Of a stretch of 18,804 nt of DNA, positions 7,784 to 16,000 are shown one piece after another (within the stretch, counting starts at the first letter, position 1; the number at the start of each line of letters is the position of its first letter). Both the position numbers and the translations under genes were made by a program. Where the stretch lies: the NCBI GenBank assembly GCA_002497685.1, contig DAEH01000063.1, positions 1 to 18,804 on the forward strand, read 5' to 3'. The notes beneath the pieces were generated by a model. It saw only the letters and a program-made list of their open reading frames with translations. It was not told the DNA's origin and did not search any database. The stretch comes from Euryarchaeota archaeon UBA169. Lineage in GTDB: Archaea; Thermoplasmatota; Poseidoniia; MGIII; CG-Epi1.

Positions 7784-8480
7784 TAACCTCAGTAACATAA
7801 ATTTCAGCAAGCATCATGGAATGACTATTTCCACAGTATTCAGTACAGTATATTCGGTAAGGTTCATCCCTAGCTGATACTATGCCAGTGTCAACCCACG
7901 TAGCCGTATCCAATCCAGGAACTGCATCTTGTTTAATTCCCATGTCGGGCAGGTAAAAAGCGTGTAAAACGTCTTGTGCTGTAATGTTAAAGCGAATAAT
8001 ACTGTTTGCAGGCACTTCTAGGCAATTGATGTTAGAAGAACACTTTGTAAATTCTTCAGGCTTTACATAGCCATTAGCGTATTCAAATCCCCAATACCAA
8101 GATCCTGCAGTAACCTCTACAGTAACATCAGCATCTTCATTATCAGGAATATCCCACATGTAATCCAAGGGTGCCAATGATAGAAAGGTAAGCCAAGCCA
8201 CAAGGATTAAAGGTGCAATTGTCCATGTTAATTCAATCTTGACATCTCCTCTTTCATGAGGGAAGACTCCAGCTTTCAAGGCATCTTTAGGTTCCGGGTC
8301 GCCTTCTTTATGTCTAAAGTAAATTAAGTTGTATATTAGCCAAACAATAACCAAAACACCTACTACTACAGACCAGATAAACATTTGCCATGTCAATCCA
8401 CCAAGTCCGGAGCTAGTTCCTCCGAAGCTATCCCATATAGCTGGATTTTCAAAGTAAATTAGGTCACTGATTAACGACAT
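7773..8480 (-). CDS. coxB: Cytochrome c oxidase subunit II with CuA site
   Basis: Protein of 235 residues. Two membrane helices (about 32-54 and 83-103) precede an extracytoplasmic cupredoxin domain. All CuA ligands are present: H173 in DVLHAFYLPDMG, then C212, E214, C216, H220 and M223 in YCTEYCGNSHSMM, so this is a cytochrome c/cupredoxin-type oxidase and not a quinol oxidase. The aromatic patch GSWYWGFEY (about 126-134), where electrons enter, is intact. A small Cys pair (C147, C153) sits in an insert before the CuA core. No haem c domain is fused at the C-terminus, so it is not a caa3 type. It starts the structural part of the operon, 64 nt after ctaB, with its own TATA-like box, and its 3' end overlaps coxA. 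Confidence 0.96.
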   Translation of the reverse strand: MSLISDLIYFENPAIWDSFGGTSSGLGGLTWQMFIWSVVVGVLVIVWLIYNLIYFRHKEGDPEPKDALKAGVFPHERGDVKIELTWTIAPLILVAWLTFLSLAPLDYMWDIPDNEDADVTVEVTAGSWYWGFEYANGYVKPEEFTKCSSNINCLEVPANSIIRFNITAQDVLHAFYLPDMGIKQDAVPGLDTATWVDTGIVSARDEPYRIYCTEYCGNSHSMMLAEIYVTEVNDA

Positions 8481-8544
8481 TTTTATGCTCTTAAAAGTAA
8501 ACTATCGATTGTATATAGAATGGCATTATTAAAGCTCGCTATGA
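8481..8544 (-). promoter_or_regulatory. Candidate internal promoter for coxBAC-subunit IV
   Basis: On the minus strand TTCTATATAC (plus positions 8511-8520) is a TATA-like box centred about 35 nt before the coxB ATG at 8480, predicting a leader of about 9 nt. The 64-nt gap is the only real break in an otherwise overlapping gene run, so structural genes could be expressed independently of the haem genes. Confidence 0.45.
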
Positions 8545-9453
8545 TTATACAGAATAAGCTGTATCAAATACTAAGATGATAAAGAGTATGAAAAGATATG
8601 CATTTGAAAATTTGAATAATGCCCACGCATCATCTGAAGATTTTGTTTTTGTCAAATTATAGCTTAAATATGCAAAGTATAATGAAAGAGCAGTTCCCAA
8701 TGTTATGAATATCAATCCTGTGTTTCCAAGAATTACAATTAGCACTGAATTAATTACAAGACATAAACAATATCCTAAGATATATTTTCGAGTTACATCT
8801 TCACCTCTAATTACTGGCAACATAGGAACGCCAGCTTCTCCATAATCCTTTCTTTTTGAAAGTGTTAAAGCCCAAAAATGAGCCGGAGTCCATAGGAAGA
8901 TGGTTACGACCATTAGCCATGGCAATAATTCATTGATTTCATTTGAAGCTGCAACCCAACCTATTGCCGGTGGAGTAGATCCAGCCAATCCACCTATTAC
9001 AATATTTTGGGGAGTTCTTCTTTTCAGTACCATTGTGTATATTACAGTGTAAAACACTGCACTCAATCCGGTAATAATTCCAGCACTGATATTAGTAAGG
9101 AACGAAACTAGAATAATTCCAGTAAGTGAAATAGTAATGCCAAAAAGTAAAGCATGATTTGCAGAAATAAAACCAGATTGTATGGGTCTATTTTCAGTTC
9201 TTTCCATTAGTGGATCAATATCTCTCTCATACCACATATTTACAGCCATTGATCCGCCGCTTGCCATAGTTCCACCTAGCAAAACAATTATTGATGTCTC
9301 AAGACTGTCAATATATGTTCTTCCAGAATCATAACCTTCTCTAAAATCATATGTAAAAATACCACAAAGTGCAGTTACTTGCAATAAAAAAACCACGCGC
9401 GGTTTCATTAGAATCCAATAAATTTTTAGTAATGATGGTTTAATTTGAGACAT
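8545..9453 (-). CDS. ctaB: Protoheme IX farnesyltransferase (haem O synthase)
   Basis: Protein of 302 residues with many membrane helices, in the UbiA prenyltransferase superfamily. It transfers a farnesyl group to haem B, making haem O. The first Asp-rich motif is NMWYERDIDPLMERT (N72, D78, D80 and the following RP), typical of COX10/CtaB. The second conserved loop is LKRRTPQNIVIGGLAGSTPP (about 143-162), followed by SKRKDYGEAGVPMLPV (about 199-214), also diagnostic. It overlaps the upstream ctaA by 14 nt and has a strong GGAGG site 3 nt before the ATG, so the two are translationally coupled. Length is normal. Confidence 0.96.
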   Translation of the reverse strand: MSQIKPSLLKIYWILMKPRVVFLLQVTALCGIFTYDFREGYDSGRTYIDSLETSIIVLLGGTMASGGSMAVNMWYERDIDPLMERTENRPIQSGFISANHALLFGITISLTGIILVSFLTNISAGIITGLSAVFYTVIYTMVLKRRTPQNIVIGGLAGSTPPAIGWVAASNEINELLPWLMVVTIFLWTPAHFWALTLSKRKDYGEAGVPMLPVIRGEDVTRKYILGYCLCLVINSVLIVILGNTGLIFITLGTALSLYFAYLSYNLTKTKSSDDAWALFKFSNAYLFILFIILVFDTAYSV

Positions 9454-10477
9454 TTTCCTCCTTGGTGGCTGTTAAATTAGTCAATAAATATATTGTAGCT
9501 AGTGTTAGGAATACACAAGCCCCTACAAGTAAATGTATAAGTGAAAGCCAGCCACGGAATTCTCCATCTGCAGCAGTAACAACATAGAGGCCGCCTAGGA
9601 CAATATTCACAAAGTAAAATAATCCAGTTACTTCCAGCATTTTTGTTACAATAGATTTTGAATCTTTAAATTCATTTCTTGCTTCTCTTTCGACGTACAA
9701 GAGTAACCCTCCTACGACAATTGCAGATAGCCGATGGCCATAATTTAGTATAGTTCCAAATTGTTTTAAGACAGGAATTATAGAGTTCTGACACAATGGC
9801 CATCCACTGTAAAATCCAATACCACAAGCAGCTCTGTGATAACTTGTTGAAAGATATGCACCGATCATCAATTGTACAAGGACTATGATTGCCATATATC
9901 CTATATATTTTTTCAAATTTGCACTTATCTTCTTAATTCTAAGAGTTTCAGGTATTCCACTCTGCTCCTGCCACCATACAAATCCAACAGTAATTAGTGA
10001 AATAGTAAAAATAAGGGCCATAAATAGATGTAATGATACAGTCCAGGGAGCATTATCTAAATCAACAGTTACATAACCTAAAACAGCTTGCATAATTAGA
10101 AACATGCTAGATACAAAATGTATTTTGTAAACTTTATTTCCAATTTTATCTCTGAGTGACCAAGCAGTATAGTGACTATAAGCAACAAGAATGCCTATTA
10201 CTCCTACCAGCGCTCTATGGGCCCATTCTGTAAAAATTTGATAAGTAGTATATCTATGAGTTCCACCTCTAGAATCGATTTCATCGGGATTTTCCTCCCA
10301 CCATTCTTTTTGATCATCGGCCGAAACGTCAAATCCCCAAGTTCCGAAACAAGTAGGCCAATCTGGGCAGCTTTCTCCAGCATCATTAATGCGTATCCAA
10401 CCTCCAGTCGTTATAATTAAAAAAGCAATAACCGCTAATCCGAAGGGAATAATATATGATCGATACCAAGGTACCAT
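9440..10477 (-). CDS. ctaA: Haem A synthase (CtaA/COX15)
   Basis: Protein of 345 residues with eight predicted membrane helices in two pseudo-symmetric halves. It oxidises the C8 methyl of haem O to give haem A. First half: the GGWIRINDAG start with Cys pair C37/C43 (CPDWPTC) in the extracytoplasmic loop, E84 and H87 in TEWAHR, and H150. Second half: Cys pair C218/C229 (CGIGFYSGWPLC), H248 in NYGHR and H315 in LIHLLVG. The four His ligands and the catalytic Glu are present, and both halves keep the Cys pairs, as in Bacillus-type CtaA. It is the first gene of the operon and diverges from the lectin-like gene. Its leaderless-type start at 10477 sits about 28 nt from a TATA-like box. Confidence 0.95.
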   Translation of the reverse strand: MVPWYRSYIIPFGLAVIAFLIITTGGWIRINDAGESCPDWPTCFGTWGFDVSADDQKEWWEENPDEIDSRGGTHRYTTYQIFTEWAHRALVGVIGILVAYSHYTAWSLRDKIGNKVYKIHFVSSMFLIMQAVLGYVTVDLDNAPWTVSLHLFMALIFTISLITVGFVWWQEQSGIPETLRIKKISANLKKYIGYMAIIVLVQLMIGAYLSTSYHRAACGIGFYSGWPLCQNSIIPVLKQFGTILNYGHRLSAIVVGGLLLYVEREARNEFKDSKSIVTKMLEVTGLFYFVNIVLGGLYVVTAADGEFRGWLSLIHLLVGACVFLTLATIYLLTNLTATKEENVSN

Positions 10478-10553
10478 ACAATTTTACGGCCGCCTCTAGT
10501 TATTATAGTTTGTTTATGCTACTCTATAAATACCAGAAGGGTAACACAATCTT
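10478..10553. promoter_or_regulatory. Divergent promoters of ctaA and the lectin-domain gene
   Basis: 76-bp spacer. Plus strand: CTATAAAT at 10524-10531, centred about 27 nt before the ATG at 10554. Minus strand: CTATAATA (plus 10501-10508), centred about 28 nt before the ctaA ATG at 10477. Both spacings fit leaderless archaeal transcription. The two boxes are only about 23 nt apart, so divergent transcription could be mutually exclusive or co-regulated. Confidence 0.55.
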
Positions 10554-12434
10554 ATGTCAAGAGTATTTGTATCTTTACTTTTAGTCGCGTCACTTGTATC
10601 TGGAGTTTTCTTCTTTACTCCTAACAATAGCGCAGAATATGATGAAGAGTTTTATGATTACCAACCATATCTGCAGTATGATTTTCATTTACATGAATTG
10701 GACATGAAAAACTTTGATGAAAATAATACGCAAGAGTTTTCAGGTTCAGTTTACATGCGTAGAGAGTATTCTAATGAGGAATCTGAAACTTTTAGAAAAC
10801 TTTTAGTAAAAAGTTATCAACTTTCTATACTTGATCAACAGTACAGAACAGAGGTTGGAAAATTACTTGGAGATGTAACTAATGGAACCGCTGATGCAGA
10901 TGATGTATTAGCAAATATTGCAAACATAACCACATCTTACGATGGTAAAGCGCAAATGCTTGTTAAAGATAATACAACTTTAAATGATTTGATTACCTTA
11001 GAAATGATAACCTGGGTCCGTGATAATTTCATCATAGAATCGATGATTGATGGAAAGGCTCGAGGGCTAATGACTCAACGTTTAAGCAATGTAAATGATA
11101 CACTTTCAAATGACGATAATTTGGATCAGGATTTAAGTTCAGGTGAAAAATTAAGCGTAATTCAGCGAGAAATGTTTGAAGAATACTATAATGAACCTGA
11201 ACACATAGTTTCAGAGGGCCCTAAACTTTCGATTAATGGTATTAGTGCACAATGGCATGATTGGGAATTTGAAAGCGTTGGACCTACTTCGAGCCTTTTA
11301 GGTAGTTTTTCAGACAAATCAGACAAAAGGTTGTGGATTGGACAATGGATGCACGTAACTTTCCCAAATAGTACTCATAATCTAGGAAACCACACCATGA
11401 AATTCGAATGGCCTAATGAGGATTTCAAAGGGAAAGAAACAAATTTTCACGTTAGTTTAGGTTATGGAGAAGTTTTTACAAGTATCGATGTAAAAAGTAA
11501 TGAGTATCAACCTGATGTTTTACCTTCGACTTGGTTTAACTTTGATACAATTGATAATAATACAGTAGGAACATTTACTGCAAATTTCACTCAAGGTCAT
11601 CAAGACTCAGAAGGATACAATTGGTTTGAGGCTGCAGATTATGCTGAAACTTTAACTTATGAAGGAGTAAATGGCCATCTTGCTACAATATCCAGTAAGG
11701 AAGAAGCTGAGATAATTTATTCAATATTAGATGGGCATACGTATTGGCTCGGAGGTTTTCAAAATTTAAGTAGTTCTGATTATTCAGAACCTTCAGGTGG
11801 ATGGGAATGGGTGTCTGGAGAGAAATTTAATCATAGTATATGGCCTACTTGTCAGGAAGATCCAAATAACCCTTGTGGGTTTGATGAGATATATTATGCA
11901 GAACCAAATGATTCAGGTTCTGAAGATTGTCTAGAAGTTTGGGGTTTTGATAAGTATTTGAATGATGCTCGTTGTTATTATGACTGGCATGGAATCGTAG
12001 TAGAATATGAAATGAATGGCACTAATCATTATGAGGCATATACTCAACAGTGGGAATGGGATGAAATTAATCAAACAGATATTGTGACTTTTGTCATAAC
12101 GACGCCTATGACGGATGAAGAAAGAAATGATATTCTTAAAGAAGAAGGAGATCCGGATGTTGATAACGATGGAATAGTTGATAAGTTTGATGAAGATGAT
12201 GACAATGATGGAATTATGGACGAAAATGATATGGATGATGATAACGATGGAATAGATGATGTAAGCGATAGATGCCCTGGAACTCCGGCAGGCGAATCAG
12301 TAGATGTAGAAGGATGCTCTTCATCTCAAATTCTTAAAGAAGTGAGTGAAGATGGGTCCTTACCTGGGTTCAATTTTGGTATAGCCTTACTATCGGTTGC
12401 AATAATTGCAATTGTTAGGAAACCAAGACATTGA
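10554..12434 (+). CDS. Secreted C-type lectin-domain protein with TSP3 repeats and PGF-CTERM-like anchor
   Basis: Protein of 626 residues with an N-terminal signal sequence (about 4-22). Residues about 30-350 are not recognised; they include a helical part (about 75-215) and a beta-rich part, with many N-x-S/T sequons. A C-type lectin-like domain spans about 353-486: WFEAADYAETL, GHLATISSKEE, YWLGGFQN, GGWEWVSGE, an EPND motif at 450-453 (EPN in classical lectins binds Ca and mannose-type sugars), and cysteines C459 and C474. Residues 533-588 are thrombospondin type-3-like Ca repeats (D-x-D-x-D-G-x2-D spacing) ending in CPGTPAGESVDVEGC. The end is a PGF-CTERM-like signal: P604-G-F, a hydrophobic stretch and KPRH. 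It is probably exported and anchored by an archaeosortase. Sugar binding is inferred, not shown. The M20 peptidase starts 5 nt after its stop. Confidence 0.88.
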   Translation: MSRVFVSLLLVASLVSGVFFFTPNNSAEYDEEFYDYQPYLQYDFHLHELDMKNFDENNTQEFSGSVYMRREYSNEESETFRKLLVKSYQLSILDQQYRTEVGKLLGDVTNGTADADDVLANIANITTSYDGKAQMLVKDNTTLNDLITLEMITWVRDNFIIESMIDGKARGLMTQRLSNVNDTLSNDDNLDQDLSSGEKLSVIQREMFEEYYNEPEHIVSEGPKLSINGISAQWHDWEFESVGPTSSLLGSFSDKSDKRLWIGQWMHVTFPNSTHNLGNHTMKFEWPNEDFKGKETNFHVSLGYGEVFTSIDVKSNEYQPDVLPSTWFNFDTIDNNTVGTFTANFTQGHQDSEGYNWFEAADYAETLTYEGVNGHLATISSKEEAEIIYSILDGHTYWLGGFQNLSSSDYSEPSGGWEWVSGEKFNHSIWPTCQEDPNNPCGFDEIYYAEPNDSGSEDCLEVWGFDKYLNDARCYYDWHGIVVEYEMNGTNHYEAYTQQWEWDEINQTDIVTFVITTPMTDEERNDILKEEGDPDVDNDGIVDKFDEDDDNDGIMDENDMDDDNDGIDDVSDRCPGTPAGESVDVEGCSSSQILKEVSEDGSLPGFNFGIALLSVAIIAIVRKPRH

Positions 12435-12438
12435 TTAT

Positions 12439-13872
12439 ATGAATTCTTTAGACTTTTCCAGACTATCAGATTTCATTGATAAAAAATGGGATGAATCCGC
12501 GCTTCCGAGTCTCTGTGAATTCATAGAAATTCCTGCATTATCACCTTCATTTGATTCAGATTGGGAAGAAAACGGATATTTGGATGCAGCTATCGAGACG
12601 TTTATTTCATGGGTAAAAAGTTTATCTTTAAAGAAATCTACCATTTCAGTACATCGTTTAAAGAATCGTTCTCCGCTCCTTTTAGTTACAATTGAAGGAA
12701 GTGAGGATGGAGAAGTGTTATTTTATTCACATTTAGACAAACAACCCGAGGCAACAGGGTGGTCTGAAGGTAAAGGCCCATGGAAGCCTGTGATAGAAGA
12801 TAATTGGCTGTATGGTAGAGGAAGTGTTGACGACGGTTATGGTGGATATGCAGGAATTTTATCAGTATTAGGATTGCAGGAGCAAGGCCTTCCACACCCA
12901 ACCTGTAGGTTTCTTATTGAAACGGGAGAAGAAAGTGGTTCGCCAGATTTAGAATTATATCTTAATGAGTTAGCGCCTCAGTTAGGTACTCCAGATTTGG
13001 TAATTGTCCTAGATACGGGAGGTATGGATTATGATAGATTATGGGTTACGCAAAGTCTCAGAGGAATAGTTGCAGGTACTCTCTCAGTTCAGGTTTCATC
13101 AGTAGGCGTTCATTCAGGACATGGGAGTGGAGTAATGCCTTCATCATTTAGACTAGCAAGACAACTACTGTCAAGATTAGAAGATGAAAAAACTGGAGAG
13201 ATATTGCCTGAATGGTTACATATAAAAATAGGTGATGAAGTCAGAGAAACTTGTTCTCAAATTGTAAATATGAAAGGAGATGAGATGAAGGATTTTCCAC
13301 TTCTCAAAGATGTGAAGAAACAGGTTAATGATCCTTTAGATATTTTCATAACTATGAATCTCAAACCAAGCTTGTCAGTAATAGGAGCTGATGGTATTCC
13401 TCCAATAGAGTCAGCAGGAAATGTTCTAAGAACTCATACGGATTTGAAAATATCAATACGAACACCACCAGGCATAGATGCAAAATCAGTTGCAGAGAAG
13501 GTACAGAGGTTATTGGAAGAGAATCCGCCGAATGGAGCTCATGTTACAGCTAAAATGACAGAAGTGGCTGACGGTTTTCTTTCTCCTAAATTACCTAATG
13601 CTATTTCATCAGCCTTAGAGGAAGCATGCAATGAGTTTTATGGAAATTCATTTATGGATTTATACATTGGAGGTACAATTCCAGTAATGGCTATGTTACA
13701 AGAACGATATGTCGATTCGAAGTTCATTATAACTGGTGCAGGAGGGCCTGGCGGTAACGCACATGGGCCTGATGAGAAATTGCATATTCCAACAGCTAAA
13801 AAAGTTACAAAATGCATGTCTTCAGCAGTAAAAAGTGTTGGCGATTATCGTCGACAAAAGAGTAAGCAATAG
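12439..13872 (+). CDS. M20-family metallopeptidase (CNDP-like dipeptidase)
   Basis: About 477 residues from the ATG at 12439, chosen because it lies 4 nt after the upstream stop; an in-frame ATG at 12406 would add 11 residues and overlap. Metal site of a two-zinc M20 hydrolase: H98 and D100 in YSHLDKQP, bridging D131 in GRGSVDDG, catalytic base E164 and ligand E165 in ETGEESGS, D192 in VLDTGG, and H442 in NAHGPDE. The dimerisation/lid domain holds GVHSGHGSGVMPSS, and GGTIPVMAML is typical of the CNDP/DapE-like branch. No signal peptide, so it acts in the cytoplasm on dipeptides or other small amide substrates. It is probably cotranscribed with the lectin gene; a functional link is not evident. 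Confidence 0.93.
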   Translation: MNSLDFSRLSDFIDKKWDESALPSLCEFIEIPALSPSFDSDWEENGYLDAAIETFISWVKSLSLKKSTISVHRLKNRSPLLLVTIEGSEDGEVLFYSHLDKQPEATGWSEGKGPWKPVIEDNWLYGRGSVDDGYGGYAGILSVLGLQEQGLPHPTCRFLIETGEESGSPDLELYLNELAPQLGTPDLVIVLDTGGMDYDRLWVTQSLRGIVAGTLSVQVSSVGVHSGHGSGVMPSSFRLARQLLSRLEDEKTGEILPEWLHIKIGDEVRETCSQIVNMKGDEMKDFPLLKDVKKQVNDPLDIFITMNLKPSLSVIGADGIPPIESAGNVLRTHTDLKISIRTPPGIDAKSVAEKVQRLLEENPPNGAHVTAKMTEVADGFLSPKLPNAISSALEEACNEFYGNSFMDLYIGGTIPVMAMLQERYVDSKFIITGAGGPGGNAHGPDEKLHIPTAKKVTKCMSSAVKSVGDYRRQKSKQ

Positions 13873-13946
13873 AATTTTGGCACTAGGTTTAAAAAGTTAG
13901 TCACCAGTTTATCAACTTTTAAATAACTTGTTGGCGAGATTAGGGT
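13873..13946 (+). promoter_or_regulatory. Promoter of the cupredoxin-fasciclin gene, with imperfect inverted repeat
   Basis: TTTTAAATAA at 13917-13926 is a TATA-like box centred about 26 nt before the ATG at 13947. This supports that long start over the internal ATG at 14037. An imperfect inverted repeat (TTTAAAAAGTT at 13888-13898, AACTTTTAAA at 13914-13923, one extra A) overlaps the TATA box. It could be an operator or part of the peptidase gene's 3' end. Confidence 0.5.
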
Positions 13947-15893
13947 ATGAATACAAAAATAATTGAACAAATTATTAGACTAGTGCCAGCTGTAACTGCC
14001 ATGATGGTTCTTACAATTTTTACAGTCTTAAAAGTAATGAAAGATTTAGCTCCTTTCATGACTACATTTTTAGTGGTAATGGTCTCAGTGAGCTTACTTT
14101 CTGACGATTCTAGCTTTAGCGCTAGAGCAGAAGAACACAGTGAAGATGCTGTAGATGTATATGTTAGCGCAGGTTCAATGTCAGATCCTCATTATCAGTT
14201 CTATACTGATTCTGAAGGAACTACTGAGATTACTGAGTTGGACATTACTCATACTTACAATTTTCACCGATTGAATGGAGCAACATCTCATCCATTTTAC
14301 ATTAGTGATCAAGGTTACGAGTCAGAGTCAAGTGATAAGATAACTATAACTGGCGAGGGAAGTAGCGATTCAGGCATCACAGGATCAGAGACTTTTACTT
14401 TGGCTTTTACTGATGATTTCACATTAGATGATACACTAAGTTTCTATTGCACAGTACATTCAAGTATGATAGAAGAGTTTACTCTAACTGAATCAGCAGA
14501 TTTGTTAAGTATTCCAGCCACAGCAGTATCTACAGGTTTTCACAACACTTTGGTATCTGCATTAGAACATGCTAACCTTGTAGGTACATTGTCCGGTGAA
14601 GGGCCATACACAGTTTTTGCTCCAACCGATTCAGCTTTCGAAGAAATTGGTTTTAATCTCAGTGACTATAACACTGACGAAGCTAACGAGACCTTGTCTA
14701 CAATACTTGCTTACCACGTATCCTTAGGTGGCGTGATGTCAAGTGAAATTACAGATGGTGGGGAAATCAAAACTTTAATTCAAGAAAATATCACATTCAA
14801 CATATATGGTGAAAGCGTTGTCTTAAACGGTGAGGCTATAGTTACGCAAGCAGATGTAGCAGCAACTAACGGCGTTATCCATGTTATTGATAAAGTATTA
14901 CTTCCACCTTCATTACAAGGACAAGAGCCAATTGGAGAGATTTGTTATAATATGACATCTCACACTGTTGATGTTACAAAAACTGAAGAAACTTGTGAAG
15001 ACATGTGGATTCCTTCAGTTGATATTCCAACAACTGCAGCGGCAACAACCATACATACCTCATTAGTTGCAGCTCTTGAGAAAGCTAATTTGATAGTTGC
15101 ATTGGAAGCTAATGGACCTTTTACTGTATTTGCACCAACAGATGACGCATTTATGGCAGCAGGAATTGATTTAGATGATTTTGAAACAGCTGAACAGATA
15201 GCAACTTTGGCAGATGTTTTGACTTATCATGTAGTGCTCGGCAAAGTTATGTCTACAGATTTATCAGATGGGATGACTGCAGTAGCTCTTAATGGAGATA
15301 ATTTGACAGTTTCCATATCAGGAACTGATGTTTCTATCAATGATGCAAAAGTCATTCTAGCTAACGTGCCTGTAAGTAACGGAGTCATACACGTAATAGA
15401 TAAGGTTTTGATTCCTCCAGTAGACGATACTACAGAAGAAGGAACTACAGAGGAAGAAGAAACTTTAGAAGAGAAGCCAATGTGTGATCACGTAGTAGGC
15501 TTAGATTCAACAGGTTATGCCTTTAGTCCTGCATCTCTAAATGTTAAAGTTGGAGAAACAGTTTGCTGGCAATGGACTGATGCATCAGATTTACACAATG
15601 TTGCTGAAATTTCTGCAGAGGGAGACCAAATGAAGAAAGAAGGAGGAATTTACAGTGGAGAAACAGCTAAGACGGTAGATTTCAGACATACTTTCACAGA
15701 AACAACAAATTTCCACTACATTTGTGAACCACATGTAGGAATGCAAATGGTTGGAGAAGTGTTAGTTGGCGATGTAGTAACAGAAGAAGCGATGTCAACC
15801 ACATCTACAGAAAAAGAAGATACTCCTGGGTTTGGATTAGTTCTGGGTGTGCTTGCCGTAATAGGCATAGCGCTAGTATCTCGTCGACTCTAA
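13947..15893 (+). CDS. Cell-surface protein: cupredoxin, two fasciclin domains, cupredoxin, PGF-CTERM-like tail
   Basis: Protein of 648 residues. N-terminal hydrophobic segments (about 12-28 and 36-51) lead to export; the real signal may begin at M31. Cupredoxin domain 1 (about 70-180) has type-1 copper ligands H115 (SHPFYI), C168, H171 and M174 with amicyanin-like C-x2-H-x2-M spacing. Fas1 domains lie at about 185-320 and 356-491; both have YTVFAPTD/FTVFAPTD, an AYH or TYH strand, and NGVIHVIDKVL. Between them is a 22-residue Cys loop (C333...C350-x3-W354). Cupredoxin 2 (about 512-610) is halocyanin/plastocyanin-like: H550 (LHNV), C593, H596 and M601 in YICEPHVGMQMVGEV. After a Thr/Glu-rich linker comes the PGF-CTERM-like end (P627-G-F, helix, SRRL). 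It is probably an anchored electron carrier or adhesin; electron donation to CuA is inferred. A hairpin terminator follows. Confidence 0.92.
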   Translation: MNTKIIEQIIRLVPAVTAMMVLTIFTVLKVMKDLAPFMTTFLVVMVSVSLLSDDSSFSARAEEHSEDAVDVYVSAGSMSDPHYQFYTDSEGTTEITELDITHTYNFHRLNGATSHPFYISDQGYESESSDKITITGEGSSDSGITGSETFTLAFTDDFTLDDTLSFYCTVHSSMIEEFTLTESADLLSIPATAVSTGFHNTLVSALEHANLVGTLSGEGPYTVFAPTDSAFEEIGFNLSDYNTDEANETLSTILAYHVSLGGVMSSEITDGGEIKTLIQENITFNIYGESVVLNGEAIVTQADVAATNGVIHVIDKVLLPPSLQGQEPIGEICYNMTSHTVDVTKTEETCEDMWIPSVDIPTTAAATTIHTSLVAALEKANLIVALEANGPFTVFAPTDDAFMAAGIDLDDFETAEQIATLADVLTYHVVLGKVMSTDLSDGMTAVALNGDNLTVSISGTDVSINDAKVILANVPVSNGVIHVIDKVLIPPVDDTTEEGTTEEEETLEEKPMCDHVVGLDSTGYAFSPASLNVKVGETVCWQWTDASDLHNVAEISAEGDQMKKEGGIYSGETAKTVDFRHTFTETTNFHYICEPHVGMQMVGEVLVGDVVTEEAMSTTSTEKEDTPGFGLVLGVLAVIGIALVSRRL

Positions 15894-15902
15894 GATCAGA
15901 TT

Positions 15903-15930
15903 AGGGGCTGAGTACTTGGCCCCTTTTATT
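15903..15930 (+). terminator. Hairpin followed by T-rich tract
   Basis: AGGGGC (15903-15908) pairs perfectly with GCCCCT (15919-15924), with a 10-nt loop extendable by two wobble pairs, followed by TTTTATTTT. It starts 9 nt after the stop of the cupredoxin-fasciclin gene. It looks like an intrinsic terminator; in archaea the T tract is the more important part. Confidence 0.6.
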
Positions 15931-15965
15931 TTCTAGTAAATTCATTCGCCCTTTAACTTTCGGCT

Positions 15966-16000
15966 CAATCTATATATATGCTCTTATCTAGATTTAAGTT
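15966..16000 (+). promoter_or_regulatory. Promoter of the acidic His-rich protein gene
   Basis: CTATATATATG at about 15969-15980, centred about 27 nt before the ATG at 16001, fits an archaeal TATA box and a leaderless start. It sits directly after the terminator of the previous gene, so this gene is its own transcription unit. Confidence 0.55.

Noticed and set aside
10172..10420. Small frames on both strands inside ctaA
   Set aside because: The ctaA frame there carries the Cys pair and TEWAHR motif; the other frames are shadows.
12150..12317. Repetitive GAT-rich DNA as a microsatellite or direct-repeat array
   Set aside because: It encodes thrombospondin type-3 calcium repeats; the repetition follows the protein motif, not the DNA.
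13947..14036. Treating 14037 as the true start of the cupredoxin-fasciclin gene
   Set aside because: M31 gives a tidier signal peptide, but the TATA box sits 26 nt before 13947 and no promoter or ribosome site is seen before 14037. Left as an alternative.
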